From assembly GCA_041918255.1 (NCBI GenBank), contig JAYRWD010000004.1, forward strand, positions 16,704 to 80,703: a stretch of DNA of 64,000 nucleotides. Reading direction: 5' to 3'. The notes below the pieces were generated by a model that did no database searches, had not been told where the DNA came from, and worked only from the letters and a program-made list of their open reading frames with translations. Positions 33,594 through 42,613 of the stretch are shown piece after piece. The translations under genes were made by a program, and so were the position numbers. The DNA comes from JAYRWD01 sp041918255. GTDB lineage: Bacteria; Patescibacteriota; Dojkabacteria; B142; WJKM01. Each line of letters starts with the position of its first letter. Positions within the stretch are counted from its first letter, which is position 1.

Positions 33594-35531
33594 ATGAAGA
33601 CATCACAAGAGATCCGAAAAGCCTTTTTTGATTTTTGGACTGAGACACCACGTAATTTCAAAATAATTGAGAATGTCTCTTTAGTCCCTAATGTCGACTC
33701 GACCCTTCTATATGTTAATTCAGGGATGTTTCCTTTAGCTCCTTATCTAGCTGGGGCGCACCATCCGCTGGGCACAAGATTGTGTAACTTTCAAAGATGT
33801 CTGCGTACTAATTATGACGAGATGATCGAGATAGGAGATAATAGACATACTCTAATGTTTGAAATGATGGGCGATTGGTCGCTTGGGGATTTCACGAAAG
33901 CTGATCAAATACCTTGGATACTTGAATTGCTTGTGGAGCGTTATGGTTTAGATCCTTCTCGAGTGTATGTAACCGTTTTCGCAGGTGATGATGATGCGCC
34001 TCGGGATGATGAGGCCATTGAAATCTGGAAAAAAGCCTTCACTAAGTATGGAATAGACGCAAAATTTTCAGAGGATATTTATAATGTCCCAACTAACATT
34101 GATGATGGAAAACATTGGGCGTATAGAATTTTTCCCTATCCCAAAAGGAAGAATTGGTGGGAGCGAGCCCACGCGAAAGGTGAGCTGGGTGGTCCTACCT
34201 CTGAGATATTTTATGATCTGGGGCAGGTTGAGGTGCCACAAGAAAAGTATCATGTAAATGATGATTCGGGAAGATTTATTGAGATAGGTAATAATGTATT
34301 TATGGAATATAGTTTAGACGAGCAGTTGCGCTGGATTCCTCTAACGCAGAAAAATATTGATTTCGGGGGGGGCTTTGAGCGTATAGTCATGATTGCTCAA
34401 GATAAGGCGGATATTTTTGAGACGGATATTTATGAACCAATTATTAGAAGAGTTGAAGAAATATCTGGCAAGCCTTATAAAACCAATGGTAAAAAAAATG
34501 AATGGACGCCTAGTTTTCGAATTATTGCGGACCATGTGCGAGCAGCTGTATTTATACTGGGGGATGGAATCAAACCATCAAACAAAGATCAGGGGTATAT
34601 TTTGCGTAGGTTTATCCGCCGTTTGATCCGTTTTGGAAAGAAAATTGGTATTGAAAAATCTTTTGTTGTAGATGTAGCTGAGTTAGTCATAGATCATATG
34701 GGAGGGGTATATCCGCATCTTGCTGAGGGTAAGGAATCAATATTGGAAAATCTACGCAAAGAAGAGCTTTCTTTCGCGCAGACGTTAAACAAAGGATTGA
34801 GGGAGATTGAAAAGTATCGAGATAGAACTGATGTTTTCACCGGCGAAACTGCTTTTTGGATTTATGAAACATTTGGTTTTCCGATTGAGATGATCTTTGA
34901 CGAATTAGCGTTTTCTGAAACCAGATTGGTTGAAATTCAAAATGAATATGACAAAGCTGAAGAGTTGCATCGTGAAAAGTCCAGAGCTGGGCTTGAAAAA
35001 AAGTTTCGAGGGGGACTTGCTGATACGAGTGATTTGACAACTAGATTGCATACCGCGCATCATTTACTTCTGGCGGCATTGCGGGAAGTGCTTGGGGCTC
35101 ATGTACACCAACGGGGGAGTAATATTACTGCTGAACGCTTAAGGATTGATTTCTCGCATGATGAGAAATTGAGTGATGGAGAGGTAGAGTTAATTGAAAA
35201 AATTGTGAATGAAAAGATTCAAGAGGGCTGGCAGGTTGTGATGAAAACTCTTCCTAGAGAGAAAGCGGAACAGATAGGAGCCGAGATGGAATTCGGGGCG
35301 AAATATGGAGATTTGGTAAGCGTTTATTTTGTTCTCTCTCCTGAGATTAAGGTTAAAGATGGAGAATTTAACATTTATTCTAAAGATGCGAGGGAAATAT
35401 TTTCAAAAGAATTTTGTGGCGGACCGCATGTTTCGAACACTTCGGAATTATCTTTGTCTGGGAAATTTAAGATCGTTAAACAGGAATCGGTTGGAGTTGG
35501 AACGCGAAGGATAAAGGCGGTGTTAGGGTAA
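33594..35531 (+). CDS. alaS: Alanyl-tRNA synthetase lacking the C-Ala domain
   Basis: 645 residues from ATG 33594 (MKTSQEIRKAFFDFW). The open frame extends 30 codons upstream but that part is not AlaRS-like. The class II core is complete (NSGMFPLAPYL, RCLRTNYDE, EMMGDWSLGDF). The tRNA-recognition region and editing domain follow, with HTAHH (H486, H490) and CGGPH (C608, H612) forming the expected zinc site. It ends at the editing domain. The oligomerisation segment and C-Ala domain present in about 875-residue AlaRSs are missing, presumably a lineage reduction because the ending is clean. The next gene starts about 40 bases downstream. Confidence 0.95.
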   Translation: MKTSQEIRKAFFDFWTETPRNFKIIENVSLVPNVDSTLLYVNSGMFPLAPYLAGAHHPLGTRLCNFQRCLRTNYDEMIEIGDNRHTLMFEMMGDWSLGDFTKADQIPWILELLVERYGLDPSRVYVTVFAGDDDAPRDDEAIEIWKKAFTKYGIDAKFSEDIYNVPTNIDDGKHWAYRIFPYPKRKNWWERAHAKGELGGPTSEIFYDLGQVEVPQEKYHVNDDSGRFIEIGNNVFMEYSLDEQLRWIPLTQKNIDFGGGFERIVMIAQDKADIFETDIYEPIIRRVEEISGKPYKTNGKKNEWTPSFRIIADHVRAAVFILGDGIKPSNKDQGYILRRFIRRLIRFGKKIGIEKSFVVDVAELVIDHMGGVYPHLAEGKESILENLRKEELSFAQTLNKGLREIEKYRDRTDVFTGETAFWIYETFGFPIEMIFDELAFSETRLVEIQNEYDKAEELHREKSRAGLEKKFRGGLADTSDLTTRLHTAHHLLLAALREVLGAHVHQRGSNITAERLRIDFSHDEKLSDGEVELIEKIVNEKIQEGWQVVMKTLPREKAEQIGAEMEFGAKYGDLVSVYFVLSPEIKVKDGEFNIYSKDAREIFSKEFCGGPHVSNTSELSLSGKFKIVKQESVGVGTRRIKAVLG

Positions 35532-35570
35532 TTTTTGGATCTTTGCTGCCCCTTTTTAATGTACTGGAAA

Positions 35571-36302
35571 ATGTCGATATCAAAAGTCTTGGTAGTGCTA
35601 GTTTTGCTTTCTTTTCTTTCATTTCTTGCTCCTTTATTTGTATATGGGGATAGTGTGGTAAGCGAGGGGCAGATTTTAGATGGTATAAATGTGGTTCGAG
35701 GTGAAGAGGTAGAGGGTAAATACTCGGTACAACCTTCGGAAGTTAAAGACGGTGCTGTCTATGTTAAATTTTTATCTCAGGTTGAGAGAGAAAATATTAT
35801 TCTAAGCCTAGATGGTGGTTGTAGTATCTTGGAAAGTATTACTTTCAAACCCGGGAGCGAGGAAAGTATCGAGTTTAGTGTTCGTAGCATTGGTTTGACT
35901 GATTTAAATAGCTTCAAGGTAGAGGAAATGGTTGGTGGATGTGATCTCGACGTTCCAGATAATTCGTCATCTTGGGCGGATGAGTTTGAACTAAATTTGC
36001 AAATGAAACGAGAGGATCTGGAGCGATTAAATTTGCCACGAAAGGATGTTCGTTTATTCGTGTTTGATAATTCAGATTGGAAATCGGTCGAGTTTGAGAA
36101 GGCTGAAGGCAACTTGGAGTTTGTGAAGATGAGATATAAGGTAAGCAAGTTACCGCAACAAATTCTTTTGGCAAGGGATGTTAGAAATGAGGATAGATTA
36201 AGTTTAGAAAGTCTTCTCTACCCTGCTCTGTTTGTGGCTAGTGCTGTTTCGATTTTCGTTTTAAGTAAAGGTGTAAAGCGAAGGTATCCGCTAGTTGAAT
36301 AG
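35571..36302 (+). CDS. Exported beta-rich protein with C-terminal membrane anchor
   Basis: 243 residues from ATG 35571 (MSISKVLVVLV). ATG 35559 is an alternative. A signal peptide (hydrophobic to about 20, cleavage near VYGDS) is followed by an extracytoplasmic beta-rich domain with two cysteines (GGCSILES and GGCDLDV), likely disulphide-bonded. A C-terminal helix (LYPALFVASAVSIFVLS) and basic tail (KGVKRRY) complete it. The family is not recognised. It is probably co-transcribed with alaS. Its last 12 bases overlap the convergent pseudopilin gene. Confidence 0.7.
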   Translation: MSISKVLVVLVLLSFLSFLAPLFVYGDSVVSEGQILDGINVVRGEEVEGKYSVQPSEVKDGAVYVKFLSQVERENIILSLDGGCSILESITFKPGSEESIEFSVRSIGLTDLNSFKVEEMVGGCDLDVPDNSSSWADEFELNLQMKREDLERLNLPRKDVRLFVFDNSDWKSVEFEKAEGNLEFVKMRYKVSKLPQQILLARDVRNEDRLSLESLLYPALFVASAVSIFVLSKGVKRRYPLVE

Positions 36303-36806
36303 CACAGAAGCTGAACAAATTGGGAGTTCGGTCTTTGCTCCTTCAACTACCCATTCACCCACGCCTGCCTGGGCTTCCTTCTGGATTCCAACCACATAGG
36401 TTCCGGGTATTGAGCTATCCGCGCCATTTATGTAACAATACGCTGTATTAGTTTTTGATGTTGCCGTGTTCGGCGTAAGAGAATTTTCTTCATATTCGAT
36501 GTCATACGCGTCCGTACATGAACTGCAAGTTTCAGTACCCCTTAGACAAATACGCAACGTTTGAGGTGCACTCAAAGCACAAATGCTATTACTATTTGGG
36601 TAGTTCCCGTTTCTAGAGTAATATTTCTCGATACCGATTACCATGCTATTCAATATATCAATTCGCTGGGTATTCCTCGAATTTCGTTGCACCAAAGAGG
36701 TCCCATAGGCGGCAAGACCGATCAAAACAGCGGTGACTGCCATGACCACAAGAAGCTCGATCATGGTGAAAGAAGAATCTTTTGAAGATCTTACGATGAT
36801 TTGCAA
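36291..36806 (-). CDS. Type IV pilin-like (pseudopilin) protein
   Basis: 171 residues. The N-terminal prepilin signal is DSS|FTMIELLVVMAVTAVLIG, with Phe13 as the likely first mature residue and Glu17 at the conserved +5 position. The usual Gly before the cleavage site is replaced by Ser. The hydrophobic alpha-1 helix runs into a soluble domain with several cysteines (SICAL, RICLRG, TCSSCTD, AYCYI, LPICS), as in minor pilins and secretion pseudopilins. It sits next to a second, similar gene. No prepilin peptidase, PilB or PilC gene is in the window. Confidence 0.88.
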   Translation of the reverse strand: MQIIVRSSKDSSFTMIELLVVMAVTAVLIGLAAYGTSLVQRNSRNTQRIDILNSMVIGIEKYYSRNGNYPNSNSICALSAPQTLRICLRGTETCSSCTDAYDIEYEENSLTPNTATSKTNTAYCYINGADSSIPGTYVVGIQKEAQAGVGEWVVEGAKTELPICSASVLFN

Positions 36807-36856
36807 TTCATTGATTATTGTTGTAAAAGTAGCAGAGTAAGTACTATTCTGAATGC

Positions 36857-37291
36857 TTATTGATATAAACTGATATCATATGAGGTCGTAGTCCCTTCGA
36901 GTCTTACTCTTAATACATTATTGGTATTATTTAAACAAGCAGTAAAAGTGTTGGTAAGGGTTTCTTCTACGTTCATATTCGCGTTATTGCATGGACTTGG
37001 TACAGCTACTGCGCTGAAGTCGGGTGGATCATAAGCAGCTGAAAGAGCTATTGGAGCAGTGTTAATGGTTGCATTATCAGAAGTAACTATACTGGTTATA
37101 GATTGGTTATTAACCAATCGCATCTCGCTAATTAATAACCTTAGATCACTAAGCGATTGTCTTCGAAGGGTATTGCGACTATTTCTTTGCATGATCCCCA
37201 CGCCAAAGGTTGCGAGACCTATTAATACTGCCATGATGGCCATTGCCACTAGAAGTTCGATCATCGTGAAAGCTTTTTTTGGTTTATTCAT
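36857..37291 (-). CDS. Type IV pilin-like (pseudopilin) protein
   Basis: 144 residues. Short basic leader MNKPKKA followed by FTMIELLVAMAIMAVLIGLA. Phe8 would be the first mature residue and Glu12 the +5 Glu. The residue before cleavage is Ala, not Gly. The helix ends in IMQRNSRNT, nearly the same as VQRNSRNT in the neighbouring pilin, so the two are recent paralogues. The C-terminal domain is small with one Cys pair (PCNN, ACLNN). It could be a pilus or competence pseudopilin subunit, with shared assembly machinery elsewhere. Confidence 0.88.
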   Translation of the reverse strand: MNKPKKAFTMIELLVAMAIMAVLIGLATFGVGIMQRNSRNTLRRQSLSDLRLLISEMRLVNNQSITSIVTSDNATINTAPIALSAAYDPPDFSAVAVPSPCNNANMNVEETLTNTFTACLNNTNNVLRVRLEGTTTSYDISLYQ

Positions 37292-37330
37292 TGAAAGTGA
37301 AACAAATAAAATATAAAAATAAAATATTAT

Positions 37331-37999
37331 TTAGTCGAGGTTGATTACCTCGATTTCATTATGTTTATTTTTTTTCAAGATTCCTACCAAGACAATCCCG
37401 GATAAAACCATAAGTACAGGGACGATAAGCACTAGAATTTGCGAAGTATTTATATCAGTTTTAGGAAGGGTTGTAAGAGTCGTGGTCACATTTCCTCCTC
37501 CGCTACATGTAGTGTTGAAGGAAGCAGTATTAAAAGTTAATGTTGCTCCTGTATCAACCCTTGATTCACTACTGAAACTTAAAGTACCGGATTTATCACA
37601 GTTTTTAGCTCGAATCTTAATCGTAAATAATGTAGTACCAGATACCACAGGTCCTCCATCCAATTTGCCCCAGTCAATCCTGCCGTTTGCTGGGTCATTT
37701 ATAATCGAAGTAATGCCACTAGCTTCATCAAAATCCGTAAACGTCAAATCGGTCGGAACATTGATATGAATCTCGCCAGCCGTAATATCAGAACCCGTGT
37801 ATACAACGCTTACGGAAACTTCACTAGAATTCGATGCAGTAAATGATGTAGGATTGAAGCTTAAAGTACCAGTTTGACCCTGAGCATTTGTTTTTAGCCC
37901 GACAAGAAATACAAAAGATAAAAGGCTAAGACAAACTCCCCCGAGCCTCAGTAAAGGCGAATATTTTGGATTAAAAAAAAGATATTGATTCAATGACAT
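37331..37999 (-). CDS. Cohesin-like surface protein with LPxTG-like sorting signal
   Basis: 222 residues. Signal peptide (LLRLGGVCLSLLSFVFLVGLKTNAQ), then one cohesin-like beta-sandwich (about 45-165, TLSFNPTSFTASNSSEVSVSV to RAKNCDKSGTLSF). The C-terminus is TLPKTD, a hydrophobic helix (ILVLIVPVLMVLSGIVLVGI) and a basic tail (KKNK). This is the layout of a sortase substrate, with Asp in place of the final Gly. No sortase gene is visible, so it may simply be a membrane anchor. It lies just upstream of the pseudopilin genes. Confidence 0.8.
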   Translation of the reverse strand: MSLNQYLFFNPKYSPLLRLGGVCLSLLSFVFLVGLKTNAQGQTGTLSFNPTSFTASNSSEVSVSVVYTGSDITAGEIHINVPTDLTFTDFDEASGITSIINDPANGRIDWGKLDGGPVVSGTTLFTIKIRAKNCDKSGTLSFSSESRVDTGATLTFNTASFNTTCSGGGNVTTTLTTLPKTDINTSQILVLIVPVLMVLSGIVLVGILKKNKHNEIEVINLD

Positions 38000-38163
38000 A
38001 AAAAACTTTCACAAAAAAATATGTAATTTACCACTACAATATAATACATATTTTCACGGACAAAGCAAATAAGCAAAATATTTTAATACAGAATAACTAA
38101 GAATTTTCAATTTTTAAACAACTAATAAAGCTATCAATATTCCAAAGGGTCAAAAAATAAAGT

Positions 38164-39840
38164 CTATTTAAGTTTAACCGCAGCCTTAATAAATTCAATA
38201 AAAACCGGATGCGGTTTCCAAGGTGTGGATTTGTATTCCGGATGAGCTTGAGTCGCAAAGAAAAAAGGATGAACCGACCTTGGAAGTTCAATATTTTCAA
38301 CAAAGAAGTCATCGGGAGATACCCCACTTATTACTAATCCTTTCGACAGTAATGGTTTGCGAAAAGCATTATTAAATTCAAACCTGTGTCGATGACGCTC
38401 ACTTACTATACCGGGTTTGCCTTTCCACGCATCATGCTTTGAGTAAATGTCCCACGCCAGCGTACCTTTCTTAATTACGCAATCAAAGGACCCCAACCTC
38501 ATACTCGTGCCATCACCTTTGATAGTTTGATATTTTGAATTGAAGGGAATCGAGTGGATTATTTTTTCTTTCGCCTGAGGATTAACTTCTTCTGTGTCCG
38601 CTCCTTTCAGACCTACAACATTTCGCGCAAACTCTATCGCAGCAAGTTGCATACCATAACATAAACCCAGATAGGGTACCTTATGGGTTCTAGCATATTG
38701 GATAGCCGAAATTTTACCTTTGACCCCTCTAGCGCCCCACCCTATTGGTACTATTATGCCCTTAGAATTTGATAGTAGTAAGCTTACATGTTTTTCTTGT
38801 TTATCAGAATTTATAAATTTGAAAACAGGTGTTACATTCAAGTAAGCGCCAGCATGTTTGACCGCCTCGATAAGAGCGTAATAGGAATCTACCATTGAAG
38901 AATCCCCAGTACCAAAATATTTCCCCACAATCGCAATTTCAACTTTATCTTTTCGCGGTGTGACAATTTTCGCCGAATATTCTTTCATCTCAGAGATGTC
39001 AATTTTTTTCTTGTATTTACACTTGAAAAAATTCAAAAGATTCTTATCTAAAGACTGATAGTGCAGGTGCGAGGGGACATTATATACAGAAGATAAATTT
39101 TCACTAGATATAATATGTTCTTGAGGTATGTGAAATTTGAAGGCAAACTTGTATTTTCTTCTCTCATCGATCGGCTTCTCACTTCGCAGAATAATAAAAT
39201 TAGCGAGAATACCCATAGACATTAACGCTTTAATACCAAATTGGGCTGGTTTGGTCTTAGGTTCGTCAATATGTGGTGGAACGGGCACATATGTTACGTG
39301 AATATTTGCCACTTTGTTTTCGAAAGCCAATATCCTCGCTGCTTCGTAGTATAGTCCATTATTATTTTCATACTCTCCAACAGTACCCCCAAGCTCAATA
39401 ACTAAAAAATCAGCGGCTGATTTCTCGGCCGCATTTTTAATTCGACGGATAATTTCATCTACAACATGTGGAATCGGTTCCACATCTTCGCCCTCATATT
39501 TCATCGAGCGTTCGTTTTGGATTACTTGCGAATATAATTGACCCATGGTCATGAAATTATCCCTCCCTACCTCTTGTTGAAGAAATCGTTCATAATTACC
39601 CAAGTCAATATCACCTTCCAATCCATCGAAACACAAAAAAGGATCTCCATGTTCAATTGGATTAATAGTTCCGAAGTCTACGTTCAGATTGTTCTCGCAC
39701 TTAATCGGACAAACGGTATATCCGTGTTTTTTCAATAAATACGAGATCGAAGCAGCCGCGATTCCTTTCCCGACGCTAGACATCACTCCTCCAGTAACGA
39801 AAATATATCTTGTCTTCTCGGTAGTTCGTTTTTTCGCCAT
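38164..39840 (-). CDS. pyrG: CTP synthase
   Basis: 558 residues from ATG 39840 (MAKKRTTEKTRYIFVTGG). The 14 upstream codons in frame are not conserved in the family. The N-terminal synthase domain has FVTGGVMSSVGKGIAAAS (P-loop) and converts UTP to CTP with ATP. The C-terminal glutamine amidotransferase domain has the nucleophile C394 in GLCYGMQ and the HPE triad in QAHPEYKSTPW. All catalytic residues are present. A terminator-like hairpin lies just upstream of the start. Confidence 0.96.
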   Translation of the reverse strand: MAKKRTTEKTRYIFVTGGVMSSVGKGIAAASISYLLKKHGYTVCPIKCENNLNVDFGTINPIEHGDPFLCFDGLEGDIDLGNYERFLQQEVGRDNFMTMGQLYSQVIQNERSMKYEGEDVEPIPHVVDEIIRRIKNAAEKSAADFLVIELGGTVGEYENNNGLYYEAARILAFENKVANIHVTYVPVPPHIDEPKTKPAQFGIKALMSMGILANFIILRSEKPIDERRKYKFAFKFHIPQEHIISSENLSSVYNVPSHLHYQSLDKNLLNFFKCKYKKKIDISEMKEYSAKIVTPRKDKVEIAIVGKYFGTGDSSMVDSYYALIEAVKHAGAYLNVTPVFKFINSDKQEKHVSLLLSNSKGIIVPIGWGARGVKGKISAIQYARTHKVPYLGLCYGMQLAAIEFARNVVGLKGADTEEVNPQAKEKIIHSIPFNSKYQTIKGDGTSMRLGSFDCVIKKGTLAWDIYSKHDAWKGKPGIVSERHRHRFEFNNAFRKPLLSKGLVISGVSPDDFFVENIELPRSVHPFFFATQAHPEYKSTPWKPHPVFIEFIKAAVKLK

Positions 39841-39868
39841 AGAATTTGAGATGATTAAAAATAAACTA

Positions 39869-39891
39869 TAAACCCCCAGCACCGGGGTTTA
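39869..39891 (-). terminator. Hairpin with T-rich tract ahead of pyrG
   Basis: TAAACCCC and GGGGTTTA form an 8-bp stem. On the minus strand TAGTTTATTTTTAATC follows. It may terminate the gene at 40015 or act as an attenuator for pyrG, whose ATG is 28 bases downstream. Confidence 0.6.
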
Positions 39892-40014
39892 GGCAAGCTT
39901 CAAAGAAAATTCAATATTCTTATTCTAACAAACTTTGTGCAGTGCTATACAGAAATAATCCCGTTAACTATGTTAATGAAATAAAATCAAAATTCTAAAC
40001 GGATAACAATGCAT

Positions 40015-41208
40015 TTACTCCAGAGCATTTACATAGAATATAGCAGAGTACTTTCCGCCTCCTTTCGTATCCTCGAATGTTCCGCGAAATATGAAGATAG
40101 GATACGTTAAAGGTCCACCATCCACCACCAAGTACGCAAGCTCGGTTTGTTTGGCTTCTATCGTTATTTCAGATGGGGAAAGATTTGCTAGATTAGCAAA
40201 GGGATCGTCTTTGTAAACAAGCCGAAGATTCGCGGCACCCCTTTTTACATTTTCTAGGGCTTCATACGGTGTAATGATCTTGTAAATTCCTACATTTTCT
40301 TTTTCATTAATATTTATCGGTTTGTAGTATAAGAAAGCCACATCTTTTGCAGAGTTTGTTGATGGAGAAACTACGAAGAAAAGATTCGATAGTATTGGTT
40401 CTGGAAAATATAATTTTGAATTCGGAAGGTATAGCTCTACCAAATCATCTTTGGAGCTTCTGTTTTCGGTTGAGATTGGAAGAGAGTCTAGGTTTTGATG
40501 TAAGATAACCAACTCTCCATTTACTTCCGATCTTTGTTTTTCATATGCAAATGGATATGGTCCGGGTGTTGTAGATGAATACAAGATTGGGTACATAGTT
40601 GCGTCTTGGCTATCAAACTTAGCGTTATTGCGAGGTAGTGTGTCATAAATTCCCGAAATAATTTTATTTTTTATATTTTCTTCCTCAATGCTAAATTTCT
40701 GCCCAGGTAGCGAATCATATTGGGAAATAAAGTCACTGGTGATCTTATAAGTAAAAGAGGTTTCATTAAATTCAAACCTTTTAGATTGATCGACATTGGT
40801 CCACACAGTCAATGTGTTCGAAGTAGGTGGAATTTGAATTTTCAAATTATATTCGGAAGCCATGTTGGCTGCCTCTTCCCGTGTAAGAAAGGTCTTCTCG
40901 GGTGGAATGATTTCGTAGACATATATGTAAGCAGGAAATACTGGAAATTCGTTATCAAGTGTGAAAGCAACATCGCCTTCATTTATGAAATATGAACCAG
41001 GGGATATATCCGGGAATTCGATATCGCCAAAGTTTTTTTCTTCGGGTAAGAAGACAGTTTCGGGAGTAACAAATATAGGATTCCTAAATTTTCGTATTAA
41101 CTTTGAAATATACGAAAACAAAAGATTCGCTATGACAATAGCCAATACAAGCCATAACATTTTAAAGATATATCTTTTTGTTGTGATTAATCTTGATTCA
41201 GAAACCAC
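40015..41208 (-). CDS. Membrane-anchored hypothetical protein
   Basis: 397 residues. One N-terminal helix (MLWLVLAIVIANLLFSYI) after a basic stretch anchors a large extracytoplasmic part with no further helix. That part is rich in Pro, Tyr and Phe and beta-rich. It has motifs such as YIYVYEIIPPEKTFLTREEA and AFLYYKPININEKENVGIY, but no domain or catalytic signature that I recognise. It is divergent from the solute-binding protein gene with a 74-bp shared promoter region and upstream of pyrG. Function unknown. Confidence 0.7.
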   Translation of the reverse strand: MVSESRLITTKRYIFKMLWLVLAIVIANLLFSYISKLIRKFRNPIFVTPETVFLPEEKNFGDIEFPDISPGSYFINEGDVAFTLDNEFPVFPAYIYVYEIIPPEKTFLTREEAANMASEYNLKIQIPPTSNTLTVWTNVDQSKRFEFNETSFTYKITSDFISQYDSLPGQKFSIEEENIKNKIISGIYDTLPRNNAKFDSQDATMYPILYSSTTPGPYPFAYEKQRSEVNGELVILHQNLDSLPISTENRSSKDDLVELYLPNSKLYFPEPILSNLFFVVSPSTNSAKDVAFLYYKPININEKENVGIYKIITPYEALENVKRGAANLRLVYKDDPFANLANLSPSEITIEAKQTELAYLVVDGGPLTYPIFIFRGTFEDTKGGGKYSAIFYVNALE

Positions 41209-41282
41209 TTAGGTATTTAATGATTTTAGTAATCTCAAGTTGTTTGGATGTAATCCTGCCAGGTTCTTGTTAAAATTGTTTT

Positions 41283-42602
41283 ATGAAAAGATTTTTTGCT
41301 TTACTAATAATAACATCTTTGATTGGGGGCGGCGGAATATACTTTTACGAAAAGTATAATATTGCTATAGATAATCCCCCAGTTAGTGGTGAAATATATG
41401 GTGAACAAATCAACCAAATTATTTGGTGGGGTTTATTTGAAGATTCAAACAATATTGATGGATTGATTAGTGAATTTAAAATAAATAATCCTAGTATCGA
41501 TGTTGTTTATACTCAAAAATCTAAGGAAACATACGAAGACGAATTAAAAACAAATCTACAAGATGGAAATCCGAATAATACACCCGACATATTCATGGTC
41601 CATAATACCTGGGTCGAGGCTTATTCCGATTTAGCTCTTAGCGCTCCAGATTCGATTTTCTCAGCTCAGGAATTTGAAGATAGGATGCATAAATTTGTAT
41701 CTGACGATTTTCTGATCAATGGGAAAGTTTACGCAGTTCCGCTGTGGGTAGATTTGCTTGGACTGGTTTACAATAAATCTTATTTGACCGCAACTGGAGA
41801 TACTGTAATCGCAAACCAATGGAACAATTTTCAGACTCAAGCCAGCAATATGACTACGCGTGATTCACAACAGGTTGTGGTAGCTGGTTTCTCTGCTGGC
41901 AGTCTTACGAATACAGAATTTGCAACTGAAGTATTGGATTTACTTTTTTTGCAAGCCAGAAGTTTTCCGTTAAGTGAGGAAAGTAAGCTGCTCCCATTTG
42001 TTCCAGGTGAAGCAACAAAGGCGCAGGATGCGATTACCTTTTACAAATCATTTCTAAGTGAACCTAGTACCTGGAATTCATCCAGCAAATTGGACACCGC
42101 TCTGTTTGTTGAAGGGAACTTAGCTTCAGTAATTGTACCTACATGGAGACTCCATGATATAGAAGTCTTCAATAGCACTTGGAATCTGGGATTAGATCTA
42201 GGAACTGCAAAAGTCCCACAGTTAAATACCACTCCAGATAATCAACGAACCCTGGCTACTTATTGGGGTTATATGGTGTCGTCTGATAGTAATAACTCAA
42301 ATGAGTCATGGAAATTTTTGAAATATTTGACTGAAAAAAGTACTCAGGAAAGTTATGCCACATCGCAAATATCAAATGGGCGGAAATTTGTTATGCTTTC
42401 TCCGCGCAAGGACTTACTACCTACAAAAGGAGGAAACTTATTATTAGATCCATATATCGATTCGATCGCGAGCGTTGTCTCGTGGCGTCATCCAAATGGT
42501 TCAAAAGTAAAAGTTCAATATGAAAATATTTTAAAAGGTGAAACAAATCCTGAGGAATTACTTGCAACCATTTCTGACATGAGAGAAAATAAATCGTTAT
42601 AG
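41283..42602 (+). CDS. Extracellular solute-binding protein, membrane-anchored
   Basis: 439 residues. An N-terminal helix (FFALLIITSLIGGGGIYFY) without a lipobox Cys suggests anchoring by an uncleaved signal. The rest follows the family 1 sugar-binding fold: an opening IIWWGLFEDSNNIDGLISEF strand-helix, the PDIFMVHNTW hinge, and a later LATYWGYMVS/SWKFLKYLTEK segment. It probably captures a sugar or oligosaccharide for an ABC importer, but no permease or ATPase gene is adjacent, so the partner is elsewhere or it serves as a receptor. It is 11 bases upstream of the next plus-strand gene. Confidence 0.85.
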   Translation: MKRFFALLIITSLIGGGGIYFYEKYNIAIDNPPVSGEIYGEQINQIIWWGLFEDSNNIDGLISEFKINNPSIDVVYTQKSKETYEDELKTNLQDGNPNNTPDIFMVHNTWVEAYSDLALSAPDSIFSAQEFEDRMHKFVSDDFLINGKVYAVPLWVDLLGLVYNKSYLTATGDTVIANQWNNFQTQASNMTTRDSQQVVVAGFSAGSLTNTEFATEVLDLLFLQARSFPLSEESKLLPFVPGEATKAQDAITFYKSFLSEPSTWNSSSKLDTALFVEGNLASVIVPTWRLHDIEVFNSTWNLGLDLGTAKVPQLNTTPDNQRTLATYWGYMVSSDSNNSNESWKFLKYLTEKSTQESYATSQISNGRKFVMLSPRKDLLPTKGGNLLLDPYIDSIASVVSWRHPNGSKVKVQYENILKGETNPEELLATISDMRENKSL

Positions 42603-42613
42603 TTTATACAATA

